A stretch of DNA of 60,000 nt from Chrysomallon squamiferum (taxonomy: Eukaryota > Mollusca > Gastropoda > Neomphalida > Peltospiridae): positions 11,290,476 to 11,350,475 of the forward strand of contig CM022665.1 of NCBI GenBank assembly GCA_012295275.1. Direction: 5' to 3'. The notes below the pieces were generated by a model. The model had not been told where the DNA came from. It saw nothing but the letters and a program-made list of their open reading frames with translations, and made no database searches. Below are positions 33,273 through 45,573 of this stretch, piece by piece. Every line of letters begins with the position of its first letter. The first letter of the stretch is position 1. Made by a program: the position numbers and the translations under genes.

Positions 33273-34245
33273 CTGTAAATGCAATAATTATCTTGAAAAA
33301 TCTACTGTTTGTATGTCTAAGTGTGTATGTACATGTTTGCATAGTAATCTCAAATTAAGAACTACCTCAAGTTAAAATATCATGCAGTGATATAAGATTC
33401 AGAAGCCAAAAGGTGTAGGGTATATTATCAACATGTGATCAGCCTCGGCCAGATTATTATTCATAATGAAATCTGCGGGTTGGTAACTAATATTTAAAAA
33501 CGTGATAAACGCCAAAACCAAAATTTAAAAAAAACAAACGGCACCATTAGTTCAGCATTTGATTGCTGTTCAACGCATCATAATCATTTCCCCCAAAATT
33601 CTATACCCGCCGCTGATCTTCGCAGTAGACTGTAGACCTTCGTTTCATAACGTTATAAAGTCCACAGCAGAAATAGTCATTTTTCGCAAAACAAAGAAAA
33701 TGGATTTATAGCGTATTGGAACAAAACTCTTCATTTCAAATAACCATTGGATAGTATATTTAACATCCAATATCAAATACCTCTGTAGAGCATATTTAAT
33801 ATACAATTTCAAATAACCAGTGAATAGTGTTCTTAATATAGAGTATACAACAACCACTGGATAATATATTGGACATAATTATTCTTAGACCATATGCTCT
33901 GTATAGAAAGAAGAAAGAAGAAAAAGCTTGGTACATTCTGCTGACTGTAGTAATGATCAATTTAATATATATTTTTTATATCCCCAAATCTTGAAAACCT
34001 ATAATGAACCACCAGCTAAATATCCCAGTGCCTACAATCGTATACACGTCATTGTTTTTTGTTTTTTTCTCAGATGTAGCAGTTTTAAGTTATAGAATAT
34101 AACAACAATAATAAATATAAATAATATCGAATTTATAAAAAACAGAAAATATTAATATTAATAATATCCCTAATACCTGATATAGAAATGATTTTCGAAA
34201 CCTAACAATTTTTCCCTTCTTTCTTTCTTTATTTATTTATTTTAC

Positions 34246-34391
34246 CTTTCTCTCCATTGAGAATTTTTTCCACACTTTTAGATGCTAACAGTTTGGGAAC
34301 AAGTCTCTGTGGCGTTCCCAGGGATCATCTTCCTTGGTCCAGTTGCCGACACAGTTATTACATGAGTAACACCGCAGCAGATGAGAGCTTC
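34246..34391 (-). pseudogene. Unit A BIR second-half exon with a nonsense codon
   Basis: 146-nt exon with acceptor TTTTGCAG and donor GTAAAA. It encodes SSHLLRCYSCNNCVGNW and onward to the zinc His and Cys (C-x2-C-x16-H-x6-C intact). The codon directly after the last zinc Cys is TAG (34285-34287, minus), where units B and C have CAG. Confidence 0.8.
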
Positions 34392-34780
34392 CTGCAAAAC
34401 ATTAAATTTCTTGTTTAACTCGATATGCAGTACGAATGTTTGGAATTGTCTCTCACACACACACACGCACACACGCACAAACACACACACACACACACAT
34501 GGATGCGCTTGCACAAAAATGAGAAAAAATAAAATAAAATAAAAATAAAATCTGATATTGTATTATTATATAATCCACCTAACGACACATCCGAAACAGT
34601 TTGAAATCTGCCTCAAAAATAACTGAAAATTATTCGTTAGAAAGTTCTGGACTGCTGCATACAATTACTCGCAAGATCAAACACCATGATCTACCAACAG
34701 AATATATATATATATATATCAACATTTCCTTGGATATACATATAAAATGATTTCGAGCTATTTATAGAAAAGAGAAACGA

Positions 34781-34912
34781 CAGCAAAGCTGAAGTTTTTC
34801 GTGCATTGTAATGCGGTCCTTTTCAATAATAGCCGATATGTTGGGAATTATTAAAGCTCGGGGTATTGTAGGAATGTCCTCCTCTGTCAGAGATGGTAAG
34901 GTTTTCATGTTT
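34781..34912 (-). pseudogene. Unit A BIR first-half exon, truncated
   Basis: Acceptor and ATG (34908-34906) are kept and the frame encodes MKTLPSLTEEDIPTIPRA and about 27 more residues. It then jumps at CAGC into intron sequence. Compared with unit B, the 239 bp holding the BIR half (RRDSFLD to GFFYIG) and the splice donor are gone. CAGC is present at both ends of the missing part in unit B. Confidence 0.8.
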
Positions 34913-35036
34913 CTGAAAACAGACAATGCCATTTTGTTTTGTTTTCCCAGAAATTACAAATATATTGGATCGTTTTGCATGATATAAACACACGAGTGAG
35001 AGAGAGTGAGTGTGTGTGTGTGTGTGTGTGTGTATA

Positions 35037-35236
35037 CAGGGAGGTCTAAAAGTAGGTGGACAGTATATGAATTAGGGTTAGGGTTATATTATTACAATGC
35101 TGTTCATTATAACTATGGTATTTGTGCTATATTATTTAAAATTTTATAACTACAATTTACTGTCCAGCTACTTTTGGAATAAATATAACCGCATAAATGT
35201 TATCATTTACTGTCCAACTACTTTTGGACCACCCTG
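35037..35236. mobile_element. Mariner/Tc1-type MITE, unit A copy
   Basis: Begins CAGGGAGGTCTAAAAGTAG and ends in the imperfect inverse CTACTTTTGGACCACCCTG, with a TA at each side. 200 bp, no coding frame. TA duplication and CAGGG ends with AAAAGTAG are typical of mariner-like elements. It lies at the end of a GT microsatellite next to a TA tract. Confidence 0.8.
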
Positions 35237-35854
35237 TATATATATACATATATTTATATAAATTGAAGATAAAATTAATGTAAGGTAGAAAGACGATCTA
35301 TTCCAATAAGTATGCACAACGATTACAAATGGATAAATGGATTACTAATAGTTAAATAGTCTCATTCACTGTCTTCAAATTGTCAATGCGAAAAAAACGA
35401 AAACAAAAAGGACAGTCTGAGAGATAATGCTTGAGGAAATCATCTCCATGTTGAATACACAACTCAAAATAATTTGTCATCCGTTGATTATATATATTTT
35501 TCAAACCCAACAACGTTTTGCGTTTACTAAAGATTATCAATATGTTTTTTATAAATCGACAAATAAATTCCATTTTTTTGGTACTTTTTTTTTATACTTA
35601 CATTTTACCTAGTGTTAATAAATCCCTAATAGATGTGAAATAAAAAAAATAACGTAATTTATATTTATCCAAACAAACAGGGATTCTTTCCCGATAATAA
35701 TTCCCGATTTTTAGAATATAGCTCCAGGGGTTTTCCGAAGCGTTACTAAAAAAATATTATAATTGGGATTTCCAAAACTTATATATATATATATATATAT
35801 ATGTAATACTTCCTCTCTGTGAATAATAAACGACGTCATTAACGAAAACATTAT

Positions 35855-35895
<41 letters not shown>

Positions 35896-36369
35896 ATGCT
35901 GTATTGAAATAGGCATAATTAATCTAATAGATATTTTCCTTATTTCTTTTTTTTTTTTTCTTTTTTTTAAATCTCAGATTATCTTTTCACATTTGTTAGT
36001 TAAGACACAGGTAGCTTTATGCACATAACAGAGTTAGGAAGCAGTATTTGGAAAACAAAATAAAATGATACAGAGACTGGTGACAAAAGCAAACAGAACA
36101 AAATATGCAACACGTTTCAAATATACATCTACTGAACAAATTAATATGATTTTGAATACGTTTGTATCTCAGATATAATCAACAACAAATGAAAAGATAC
36201 ATATATGCGTAAAACTGCAGCTTCTCCCTTTTTTAAAATTAAACAAAATAAAATAATATTTGTGTGCGACTTCTGATTATGTTTTCAATATTTAGCTGTG
36301 TTTGAGCTTAATATGTATCTGACGTGAAATTTATTTCTGTACACTGACATTTTATCCTACAAAACGAAA

Positions 36370-36370
<1 letters not shown>

Positions 36371-36418
<48 letters not shown>
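36371..36418. repeat. (TG)n microsatellite
   Basis: Perfect TG tract of about 46 bp followed by a short inverse ACACAC stretch. It lies in the segment where unit A departs from unit B. Confidence 0.9.
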
Positions 36419-36420
<2 letters not shown>

Positions 36421-36440
36421 CACACACGTCTGTGTAATAT

Positions 36441-37400
36441 TTCAGTATGATTGTATATGTAAATACTATTATAGTCTATATTTTGTGTTTGTTATTTTTG
36501 TACTTTGATCATAATAATAATAAGTACCGCTATTACTATTATTATGATTATTATTATATATCTTAGAATATCAGCATAAATTAATTTTAATCTGAGGACG
36601 AAAATTTAATAGTGAAAAAACAAATCTTTCTATCTATACATATTTTTTAAAATTTTCATGAATTACACATATTTCCTGTAACATGTACACAATTAAGGCG
36701 GAATCTCACAGAAACACCCAGATAAAAGAAAGTTTCAAAAGTTTTTACTATAGCCTTTACATGATGAATAATTCAGCATTTTACAGTTCATCTGCCATCG
36801 TTATAGGGAACAATGCGTATCGAAGAGCAACAATGCAGGAACGAGGCAAAAGACATGGCTGGATCGATACATTATTCAGTTTAAAATGTTTCCATGATAT
36901 TGTGCTATAATAAAATATATTTTATTATGATAATAGAAATATTTAAATAAAAACTAATAATATATTTAGAATATATTTAAAATTTTACCGACCAGTTATA
37001 TACATTTATTAATTTATTATTCTGAGTAAACATACCATTTTTTTTTTTTTTTTAGATTCAAGCACTAATGTTTGCTGTGCATTTTGAATTATCAGACAGT
37101 TTATTATTAATATAGGAATATTTTCGCCGCATTTCTTATTTAACCCCACACCTAACTAAGTAATGTTTTTACACCTATCTAGCTAAGGTGTTTATGTTAA
37201 TGGAAAGTTTTGTTTCGACCATTTCATTACAGGCCCATTTTGTTACAGAAACATTGCACTTGGAAAACATTTCAGTACAATTTTTTAGTTGACTTAGAAT
37301 CATGTAGCAAAATGGGTTGGTAACGAAATGTACCTGTAATTAAATGTTCTGTAGTGCACATTTATAATAAATGATTTATTTTGTTTAATAAACATTTTAT
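36441..37400. repeat. Unit A segment matching 49710-50780, includes inverted repeat R
   Basis: Nearly identical to unit B at 49710-50500, then differs at 37254-37320, where it carries the longer R variant. The reading frame 36683-36910 is shared with 49946-50173 and partly with 46320 and 58562, but duplication explains the sharing. Confidence 0.75.
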
Positions 37401-38109
37401 TGATATGTTGTGTTTATTTTCTTGTTTCATTATATGACATCTTAACTAAACTACGGTTTATGTGTAATTTTGTTTTCTGTGTACTGAATTACATAATATT
37501 CACAAAACCCTTATTTTTATGTGCCCATTTGAAGCAGAATGTCTGCTACATTTTATCTTATATTATTATTTTACGGTAATATTTATTTAGCTATCTTGTA
37601 TAATCATTTTTATAATTTATATTTTTACAGTTCTTAAATGTTTACTTAATTAATGCTTGAGACACGTAGGCTAAGGATCACTTAGGCTATGAATTATGTT
37701 TTAATGTTTTGTATATCACTATATGTTGCACACATGTTAAGTGATTGAAGATAGCTAAATCTATTACGTGCTACGTACTTACGCTTAAAAAACTGAGATA
37801 ACATATGTTAATAGTTAAAAGATTAGTTACAAAGTTAAAGTAACCAAATGGGCTTAATTAGTTTAATATTATCTATTAACACTATTTGCTTTTATAGTGT
37901 ATCATCGAATCGTATGATTTAACTATATGTTACCCTTGAGGGTTAATTTATGTAAAATATATATATATATAACAATTATCCATACTGAATTCGTGCCTGT
38001 GCTATTGGTCTCTAGTGCGATACAGAAAAGTCATTTAGTGGTTTAAGCTGTCTCGGATAATTAACACTTTGTCACGTGACGCTATTATAGTCTGCTACCC
38101 TTTAGACGG
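37401..38109. other. Shared flank of inverted D copies 2 and 3, no gene seen
   Basis: Matches 50780-51490 closely. It is absent from D copy 1, where 30391-30700 is found instead. No domain-like frame. Confidence 0.6.
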
Positions 38110-39365
38110 GAGCTCTTGAAATGTTCCATTTATCATAAAACACAAACAAAAAAAACACACAGAGACACAGACCAGAGAGAAAAGAAAAGAAAAAGACAGA
38201 GAGAGATTCAAATCAAATGCTGATAAAATGAAAAACAGATTTAAAGAATGAATTATATCATGATCATACTTTTGCTAAAAATAACAAAGCCTGGATGACT
38301 TTCTATTATTTTTAATTATTCCCGTCACCAGTTGAATATACACATATATATCACTAAACTAACCTATTCTAAAAATATTAATGTTATTAAAATAGCTGGT
38401 TTAAGAAACTTATCGTCAACAAACAATAACAAGAAGTCTAAAGCATATTTACATTTTGAAAATAGAAAAAAGTTAGCGTGGATGAATCTTAAATAGAACA
38501 GAAATATGAAATAATAAAAATAACAGATTTTGTTTCTTTTTCTGCAGTTTTTCAGTTAAGTGTAAGTTCATAGTATAAAATCTTTGTTGTACAAACTGTA
38601 TAATAAAAATAAATTGAGATATTTCTCTGAAATGTTTCACTATATATCAAGGAACAATTAACATTCAAGATGGATTAAAATTCCTATGTACTCATAAAAA
38701 TACAAAAGGTCTCTTCAGTTATAAACACATATTGTTCTTACAGTTTACCAGACACCAAAAAACAACAACAAAAAAACAACAAATCAAAAATCAAAAACAA
38801 ATCGTGAAATAAATTATTTGTTTTTGGATTGGAGTTGCTTATCTACCTACCTAAATTATAATACTTACGGAAGCACTTAATCAGCTTAGAATAATCCATT
38901 CTTGATGATTCATTTCACTCACCTATCTGTATATATATTTAAATATAATTAAGATTACAAAAAATATTCCACGTTGCGTTAAAAGTGTTGAAACGTGAAT
39001 TAACAGGATAAAATTAACAAACGATAACTGTGACATGCAGAGACACACACGCCCTGACTTGCATACGATGTCTATGTCCGTGTGTGAATTCTTACATAAG
39101 TGAATACGTAACAATACATGCTGAAGAATACCTCATACAGCACTACGTCACAAAGACATGATAGTGTTAATTGTTTAAAACATTTTTAAAATAATAATAA
39201 TAAGCCAGGGAATCGCTATATGCATGTCAATACACAGATTTGTGCAAAAAGAAAGACTGTAAGCAAAATATATTCTATACTACACTCAACAATTACAAAG
39301 CAAGTCTTCCAGTTCCAAGTATATGTATTTCTGTTCAGGAATAAAATAATAATAATAAATAAATA

Positions 39366-39420
<55 letters not shown>

Positions 39421-39456
39421 TAATAATCAAAAATAAAAAAAAAAATAATAAATAAA

Positions 39457-39506
<50 letters not shown>

Positions 39507-41055
39507 ATAATAATAAAAAAATAATAATAATAAATACAAAAATTAATATAATTTTTACTCAGTAACATTTTCTGTTTAGTGTTCATATTCCATTCAATAT
39601 TCATCCACTGACAAACGTAAGGGTTGTAACATGCGAATTACATAAATTTATCATGTACATATATATGTACAGCAGTTATTCCAACTGACACAAACGGATC
39701 ACCATTCCTCCATGATTCTGATAATTTTAGATTAGGACTCAAAGTGTAATACAAAAATAAACAGTCTAAATGTATTTCTGCTAGTTAGGGAAATGACATT
39801 TTCGTTCTTTTCTCAACAGACTAAGGACAGCACTATTTTGTATTTATTTACTTAGTGTGTTTATATGTACGACAGTGAGAAAGTATCCGAAACATGGGTG
39901 ACTGTTCACTTATTTCTCATTCAATTCTTAAATCTCACCAGACTGTGACTATGTGTCTCTGTTGAGGCCCGATACGCTGTTTAAATAGGGTTAATAAAAA
40001 CATATTTGGTCGGAAATGACCTCAGAGATACCGACGCTAGGTCAAGGTAACTGATTCTACCAGATTAATTTCTCTTGGTAAAGAAAATTAACCCTTTTAG
40101 CGTCATAACCATTTTTAACTTTTGTTATGGTTTCAGGACCAAGATCAACAGCAAACATACATACATCATGTCATGAAAAAGTACAGTTATCCTAAAAGTT
40201 TCAGCCTTCCGAAAATTCTTTTTATATCTGCTTCATTTACACAGTAAATTAAATAAAACCGCCGTTATAATTAAGTAACGGTAAAAATAAATAACAAATA
40301 AGAAATACAAAATTGTTTTGGTTAACATTTTCCGCTAACGACCCGTTTGTGTGTTTGGAATACCGCGACACTTACAACTTGCTTTTATATTATTGAATGG
40401 GACAGAAAAGTACATGTTCCAAAGCAAACCACAGTCTGTAACTTTATGGGCAATTCCTGAATGATGGACGTCACTTTCATTGTAGCAGGTTTCGTCTTCT
40501 GTAGATGTCCAGATCCCGGAGGTACTAGTTCCGTTCAAAACAGACAGTTCAGATTTTCGAATCATGAAAATTCATCACCTTTCCAGAAAAGTGTTTTGTC
40601 ATCTGTGTGGATCAGTGAAACCAGCTTTTGTGCTAAAGATGTTAAATGACAAAGACAGTAGTAAAGATTTTTCTTCACTTATAGGAGGAATGTGTTGGAT
40701 CTTACTGTATATACTTCTCCTGTGACGGATGTTATAGCTTTCCTTCCTGTCTCAGATACAAATCATTAAATTGTATGTTTTTTGGTGTTTTTTTCATGGT
40801 GTTAGAGTCTTGGAATTGCCCATATAATTACAAAACAAATTAGTTGATAATAATAATAAAGCTAATATAACTATCGCACCATTTATCCGGTTTCCAAAAA
40901 GATGAAAAAACAATTTAAAAAAAAGAACGAATTTACAACTTAAACGGCTTTAGGAGTCTATCAGGTATGTTGAATGTATTAAATACAGTTTTCCTCATTA
41001 CTTTTCATTTTTTTTACATATTGTTATATATATATATATATAACAAAAAAAACAA
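38110..41055 (-). repeat. Block D, copy 2 (inverted)
   Basis: Reverse complement of 27530-30390. Includes an enlarged ATT/ATA tract at 39340-39540. The minus frame 40335-40565 (MIRKSELSVLNG to IPNTQTGR) is open here. It is interrupted by TAA in copy 1 and partly deleted in copy 3, so it is unlikely to be a gene. Confidence 0.85.
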
Positions 41056-41189
41056 CAACCCAAAACATAGATAGCCGGATAAATGATCTGGTGCCTGTAG
41101 TTCAAAAGTTAAAGTTTATACAAAACATCGTTCAGGAACTAAATTAAGCAAAAACTCGAAACCCAGTGACCAAGAGCATGCAACTGAAA
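41056..41189. repeat. Junction segment between block D and unit B
   Basis: AACATAGATAGCCGGATAAA and the following 110 bp recur at 54040-54168 before unit C but not before unit A. It therefore belongs to the roughly 13-kb tandem period of B and C. Confidence 0.7.
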
Positions 41190-41818
41190 TGTAAATATAA
41201 AATATTTTAACTAGTGACCAATCGAAATACACGAGATATCATTTTAATATATTAAATTTGTTAACTGTGAGTAATATCGAAATTAAAAGTAATACAAAGT
41301 CTTTATAATAATTTATAGGTAACAAAAAATTATAATAATAATAATATAAGTACTTTTGAATTTAGAAGTAATAGGATATCATAATAATATCATTAATACC
41401 AAATTTAAAAGTAACAGTAAATTATAGTATTAACATTACTAATATCAAATCTTAAGTAACAGGAAATATTAATATTAATATCACTAATTTCAAATTTATA
41501 AATATTAATAATACCTAATATCAGATTTAGAAATAAGATTACTATAAGAAAATCGTAATAATATATCTGATACAGAATTTAGAAGTAATAGAATACCATA
41601 GCAATAATAATAATAATAATGATGACGATCATAATAATAATAATAAGAAGGAAGAAGAAGAAGAAGAATATAATCATCAAATTTATAATTTAACAAGAAA
41701 TTACTTATACCGAATTTACAAATCACAGGATATCTTAATATAGATGAACTTTAAATGGATAGCTGAATGATATTACTTACAAAACGTTCATTTAGGGATG
41801 AATTGTAAGCGCCATATT

Positions 41819-41869
41819 TTATTCACATCCAGAACAAGACGGGTATCTGTGGTAATGTGATGAACCGTT
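41819..41869 (-). CDS. Candidate terminal exon, unit B
   Basis: Acceptor GCATTTACAG, then 16 codons and TAA, phase 0. Kept open in units A, B and C despite substitutions. The AATAAA motif overlaps the stop. Too short for domain recognition. Confidence 0.35.
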   Translation of the reverse strand, partial: NGSSHYHRYPSCSGCE

Positions 41870-43837
41870 CTGTAAATGCAATAATTATCTTGAAAAATCT
41901 ACTGTTTGTATTTCTAAGTGTGTATGTACATGTTTGCATAGTAATCTCAAATTCAAGATAAAATATCATGCAATGATATAAGATTCAGAAGCCAAAAGGT
42001 GTAGGGTATATTATCAACATGTGATCAGCCTCGGCCAGATTATTATTCATAATGGAATCTGCGGGTTGGTAACTAATATTTGTTTGATTTTGATCATATT
42101 GAACGTAACAAGAACAAACAATTACTGGACACTATATCTGAAGACTTTAATTCAAAAACGCGATAAACGCCAAAATCCAAAATTTAAAAAAAACAAACGG
42201 CACCATTAGTTCAGCATTTTATTGCTGTTCAACGCATCATAATCATTTTCCCCAAAATTCTATACCCGCCGCTGATCTTCGCAGTAGACTGTAGACCTTC
42301 GTTTCATAACGTTATAAAGTCCACAGCAGAAATAGTCATTTTTCGCAAAACAAAGAAAATGGATTTATAGCGTATTGGAACAAAACTCTTCATTTCAAAT
42401 AACCATTGGATAGTGTATTTAATATCCAATATCAAATACCTCTGTAGAGCATATTTAATATACAATTTCAAACAACCAGTGAATAGTGTACTTAATATAC
42501 AGTATACAACAACCACTGGATAACATATTGGACATAATTATTCTTAGACCATATATTCTGTATAGAAAGAAGAAAGAAGAAAAAGCTTGGTACATTCTGC
42601 TGACTGTAGTAATGATCAATTTAATATATTTTTTTTATATCCCCAAATCTTGAAAACCTATAATGAACCACCAGCTAAATATCCCAGTGCCTACAATCGT
42701 ATACACGTCATTGTTTTTTTGTTTTTTTCTCAGATGTAGCAGTTTTAAGTTATAGAATATAATAACAATAATAAATATAAATAATATCGAATTTATAAAA
42801 AACAGAAAATATTAATATTAATAATATTCCTAATACCTGATGCAGAAATGATTTTCGAAACCTAACAATTTTTCCCTTCTTTCTTTCTTTCTTTATTTAT
42901 TTATTTTACCTTTTCCTCCATTGAGAATTTTTTCCACAGTTTCAGATGCTGACAGTTTGGGAACAATTCTCTGTGGCGTTCCCAGGGATTATCTTCCTTG
43001 GTCCAGTTGCCGACACAGTTATTACATGAGTAACAGCGCAGAAGATAAGAGCTTCCTGCAAAACATTAAATTTCTTGTTTAACTCGATATACAGTACGAA
43101 TGTTTGGAATTGTCTCTCACACACAACGCACACACACACGCACACACGCACAAACACACACACACACATGGATGCACTTGCACAAAAATGAGAAAAAATA
43201 AAATTAAAATAAAATCTGATATTGTATTATTATATAATCCACCTAACGACACACCCGAAACAGTTTGAAATCTGCCTCAAAAATAACTGAAAATTATTCG
43301 TTAGAAAGTTCTGGACTGCTGAATACAATTACTCGCAAGATCAAACACCATGCGGCTACTTTCCAGATCTACCAACAGAATATATATACATATATATATA
43401 AACCTTTCCTTGGATTTGCATATAAAATGATTTCCAGCTATTTATAGAAAAGAGAAACGACAGCGGGTTTCCTTTCTGTTATCATCATAATACAAAAACA
43501 TTTGTATCTTGTAATTAATAAACGTTCATAGAAAAACATCTTAAATGAGTGTTCATTCATTTGTAATTTTATTTTGCTTACCTATGTAAAAGAAGCCGGC
43601 TTCCGCACAATTTGCAGGAAAGGTGGTAGTTTTCAAGTCAAGAAAAGAATCCCTTCGTTCCTGTAGATAATTCATTCTTTCACCTTGCCACTGATTGCTC
43701 TCAGATTTGCAGCAAAGCTGAAGTTTTTCCTGCATTGTAATGCGGTCCTTTGCAATAACAGCCGATATGTCTTGAATTATTACAGCTCGGGGTATTGTAG
43801 GAATGTCCTCCTCTGTCAGAGATGGTAAGGTTTTCAT
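41819..43837 (-). CDS. Candidate BIR-only IAP gene, unit B
   Basis: Model: ATG at 43837, exon 43582-43841, exon 42910-43055, exon 41819-41869 with stop TAA. Junction phases are 1 and 0 and the whole frame is open, 150 residues. The N-terminal 50 residues (EEDIPTIPRA...) are shared with the relic at 16.7 kb. One BIR follows with all zinc ligands (C-x2-C-x16-H-x6-C). The last exon reads NGSSHYHRYPSCSGCE-stop and AATAAA (41818-41823, minus) overlaps the stop. Single-BIR proteins such as survivin are this size, but no coiled-coil helix is visible. The first two exons are firm and the third is a guess. It may equally be a pseudogene that lost its RING end. Confidence 0.4.
42910..43055 (-). CDS. 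BIR second-half exon, unit B
   Basis: Acceptor TTTTGCAG, donor AAAAG|GTAAAA, 146 nt, phase 1 in and 0 out. Encodes LLRCYSCNNCVGNWTKEDN and continues through WERHRELFPNC, a complete BIR zinc pattern with conserved Trp and Glu-Asp-Asn-Pro. No stop. Compared with unit A the codon after the last Cys is CAG. Confidence 0.8.
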
Positions 43838-43841
43838 GTTT
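43582..43841 (-). CDS. BIR first-half exon, unit B
   Basis: Acceptor CTGTTTTCAG, ATG at 43837-43835, donor ATAG|GTAAGC, phase 1 out. Encodes MKTLPSLTEEDIPTIPRAV, a linker, then MNYLQERRDSFLDLKTT and AEAGFFYIG. Arg-x-x-Ser-Phe and Ala-Glu-Ala-Gly-Phe-Phe are the BIR first-half hallmarks. The intron position is identical to that in BIR2 of the intact gene. Confidence 0.8.
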
Positions 43842-43929
43842 CTGAAAACAGACAATGCCATTTTGTTTTGTTTTCCCAGAAATTACAAATATTTTGGATC
43901 GTTTTGCATGATATAAACACACGAGTGAG

Positions 43930-44001
<72 letters not shown>

Positions 44002-44004
<3 letters not shown>

Positions 44005-44217
44005 GGAGATCTAAAAGTAGGTGGACACTATATGAATTAGGGTTAGGGTTATATTATTACAATGCTGTTCATTATAACTATGGTATTTGTGCTATATTAT
44101 TGAAAATTTTATAACTACAGTTTACTGTCCAGCTACTTTTGGATTAAATATAACTAATATAATTAATCTCAAAATAAATGTTATCATTTACTGTCCACCT
44201 ACTTTTGGACCACCCTG
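44002..44217. mobile_element. Mariner/Tc1-type MITE, unit B copy
   Basis: Same element and same site as 35037-35236, flanked by TA on both sides, 216 bp. It is 16 bp longer because of a small internal insertion (TAATATAATTAATCTC region). The corresponding place in unit C (about 56600-56625) has only microsatellite sequence. Confidence 0.8.
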
Positions 44218-44828
44218 TATGTATATATATATATATATATAAATTGTAGATAAAATTAAGGTAAGGTAGAAAGACAATCTATTCCAATAAGTATGCACAA
44301 CGATTACAAATGGATAAATGGATTACTAATAGTTAAATAGTCTCATTCACTGTCTTCAAAGTGTCAATGCGAAAAAAAAAAGAAAAAAAAAGGACAGTCT
44401 GAGAGATAATGCTTGAGGAAATCATCTCCATGTTGAACACACAACTCAAAATAATTTGTCATCCGTTGATTATATATATTTTTCAAACCCAACAACGTTT
44501 TGCGTTTACTAAAGATTATCAATATGTTTTTTATAAATCGACAAATAAATCCCTTTTTTTTGGTACTTTTTTTTTATACTTACATTTTACCTAGTGTTAA
44601 TAAATCCCTAATAGATGTGAAATAAAAAAAATAACGTAATTTATATTAATCCACACAAAGAGGGATTCTTTCCCGATAATAATTCCCGATTTTTAGAATA
44701 TAGCTCTAGGGGGTTTCCGAAGCGTTACTAAAAACAAATTATAACTGGGGTTTCCAAAACTTATATATATATGTATGTAATACTTCCTCTCTGTGAATAA
44801 TAAACGAGGTCATTAACGAAAACATTAT

Positions 44829-44861
<33 letters not shown>

Positions 44862-45541
44862 ATGCTGTATTGAAATAGGCATAATTAATCTAGTAGATAT
44901 TTTCGTTTTTTTAAATCTCAGATTATCTTTTGACATTATTTAGTTAAGACACAGGTTACTTTATGCACATAACAGAGTTAGGAAGCAGTATTTGGAAAAC
45001 AAAATAAAATGATACAGAGACTTGTGACAAAAGCAAACAGAAAAAAATATGCAACACTTTTCAAATATGCATCAGTTAACCAAATTAAAATGATCAAAAA
45101 GAAATAAAAACATACATACTTTCGTGTGCAGCCCATTCTGTCTGCTCTGTTAAAAGATTTATTTTTAAAAAAAACAGATGGGGAAAACCCTCGAAACATT
45201 GTATTGATATGGTACTTTCTAACAGTTCACATGACCTGAGATAATATATTTATTTATTTATTTATTTATTTATTTATTGTTTTCTAAAAAAAAATTGTTA
45301 TGTCTGTTTATGTTCTTATGTGCTTTTAAAATAAATTTCTTTTAATAGCATTTTTAGCTGTGCTTCAGATAATGTGTATCTGACGTCAGGCTATTTTTAT
45401 GCCTTGATATATCCTTCAACGAAACGAAGAATTAGGAAGGTATTTCAGCACTGACAAGGACTGTGAAGTATATTTTCATCTATAATACAGGTAAGCTTTT
45501 AATTGCTTCTTACTGTCTTTATATATATGTGTGTGTGTGTG

Positions 45542-45573
<32 letters not shown>

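Larger units (their letters stand above)
32591..36440. repeat. Duplicated unit A (direct copy of 41190-45100 and 54169-57480)
   Basis: Starts at TAAATATAAAATATTTTAAC and matches units B and C base by base over long stretches, including the TAAC-rich low-complexity part (32600-33130), BIR exons and the microsatellites. From about 36160 it diverges from B. From about 36440 to 36900 it matches B at 49710-50180, so about 4 kb of unit B content, including UBA and RING exons, is missing. Confidence 0.85.

Noticed and set aside
33645-33857. 70-codon minus frame shared by units A, B and C (also 42304 and 55276)
   Set aside because: Built from short imperfect repeats of AACCA.TGGATAGT and AATATCAAATA. 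Conservation follows from recent duplication and there is no domain or splice context.
35070-35090. Telomere-like TTAGGGTTAGGG
   Set aside because: Only two units, located inside the mariner-type MITE in both copies. It is part of the element and not a telomere relic.
36683-36910. Frame MYTIKAESHRNTQ... found four times in the window
   Set aside because: Present wherever the internal direct repeat is present. The ends differ between copies and no domain is recognisable.
40335-40649. Overlapping open frames on both strands in block D copy 2
   Set aside because: The plus and minus frames cannot both be real. The minus frame is stopped by TAA in copy 1 and partly deleted in copy 3.
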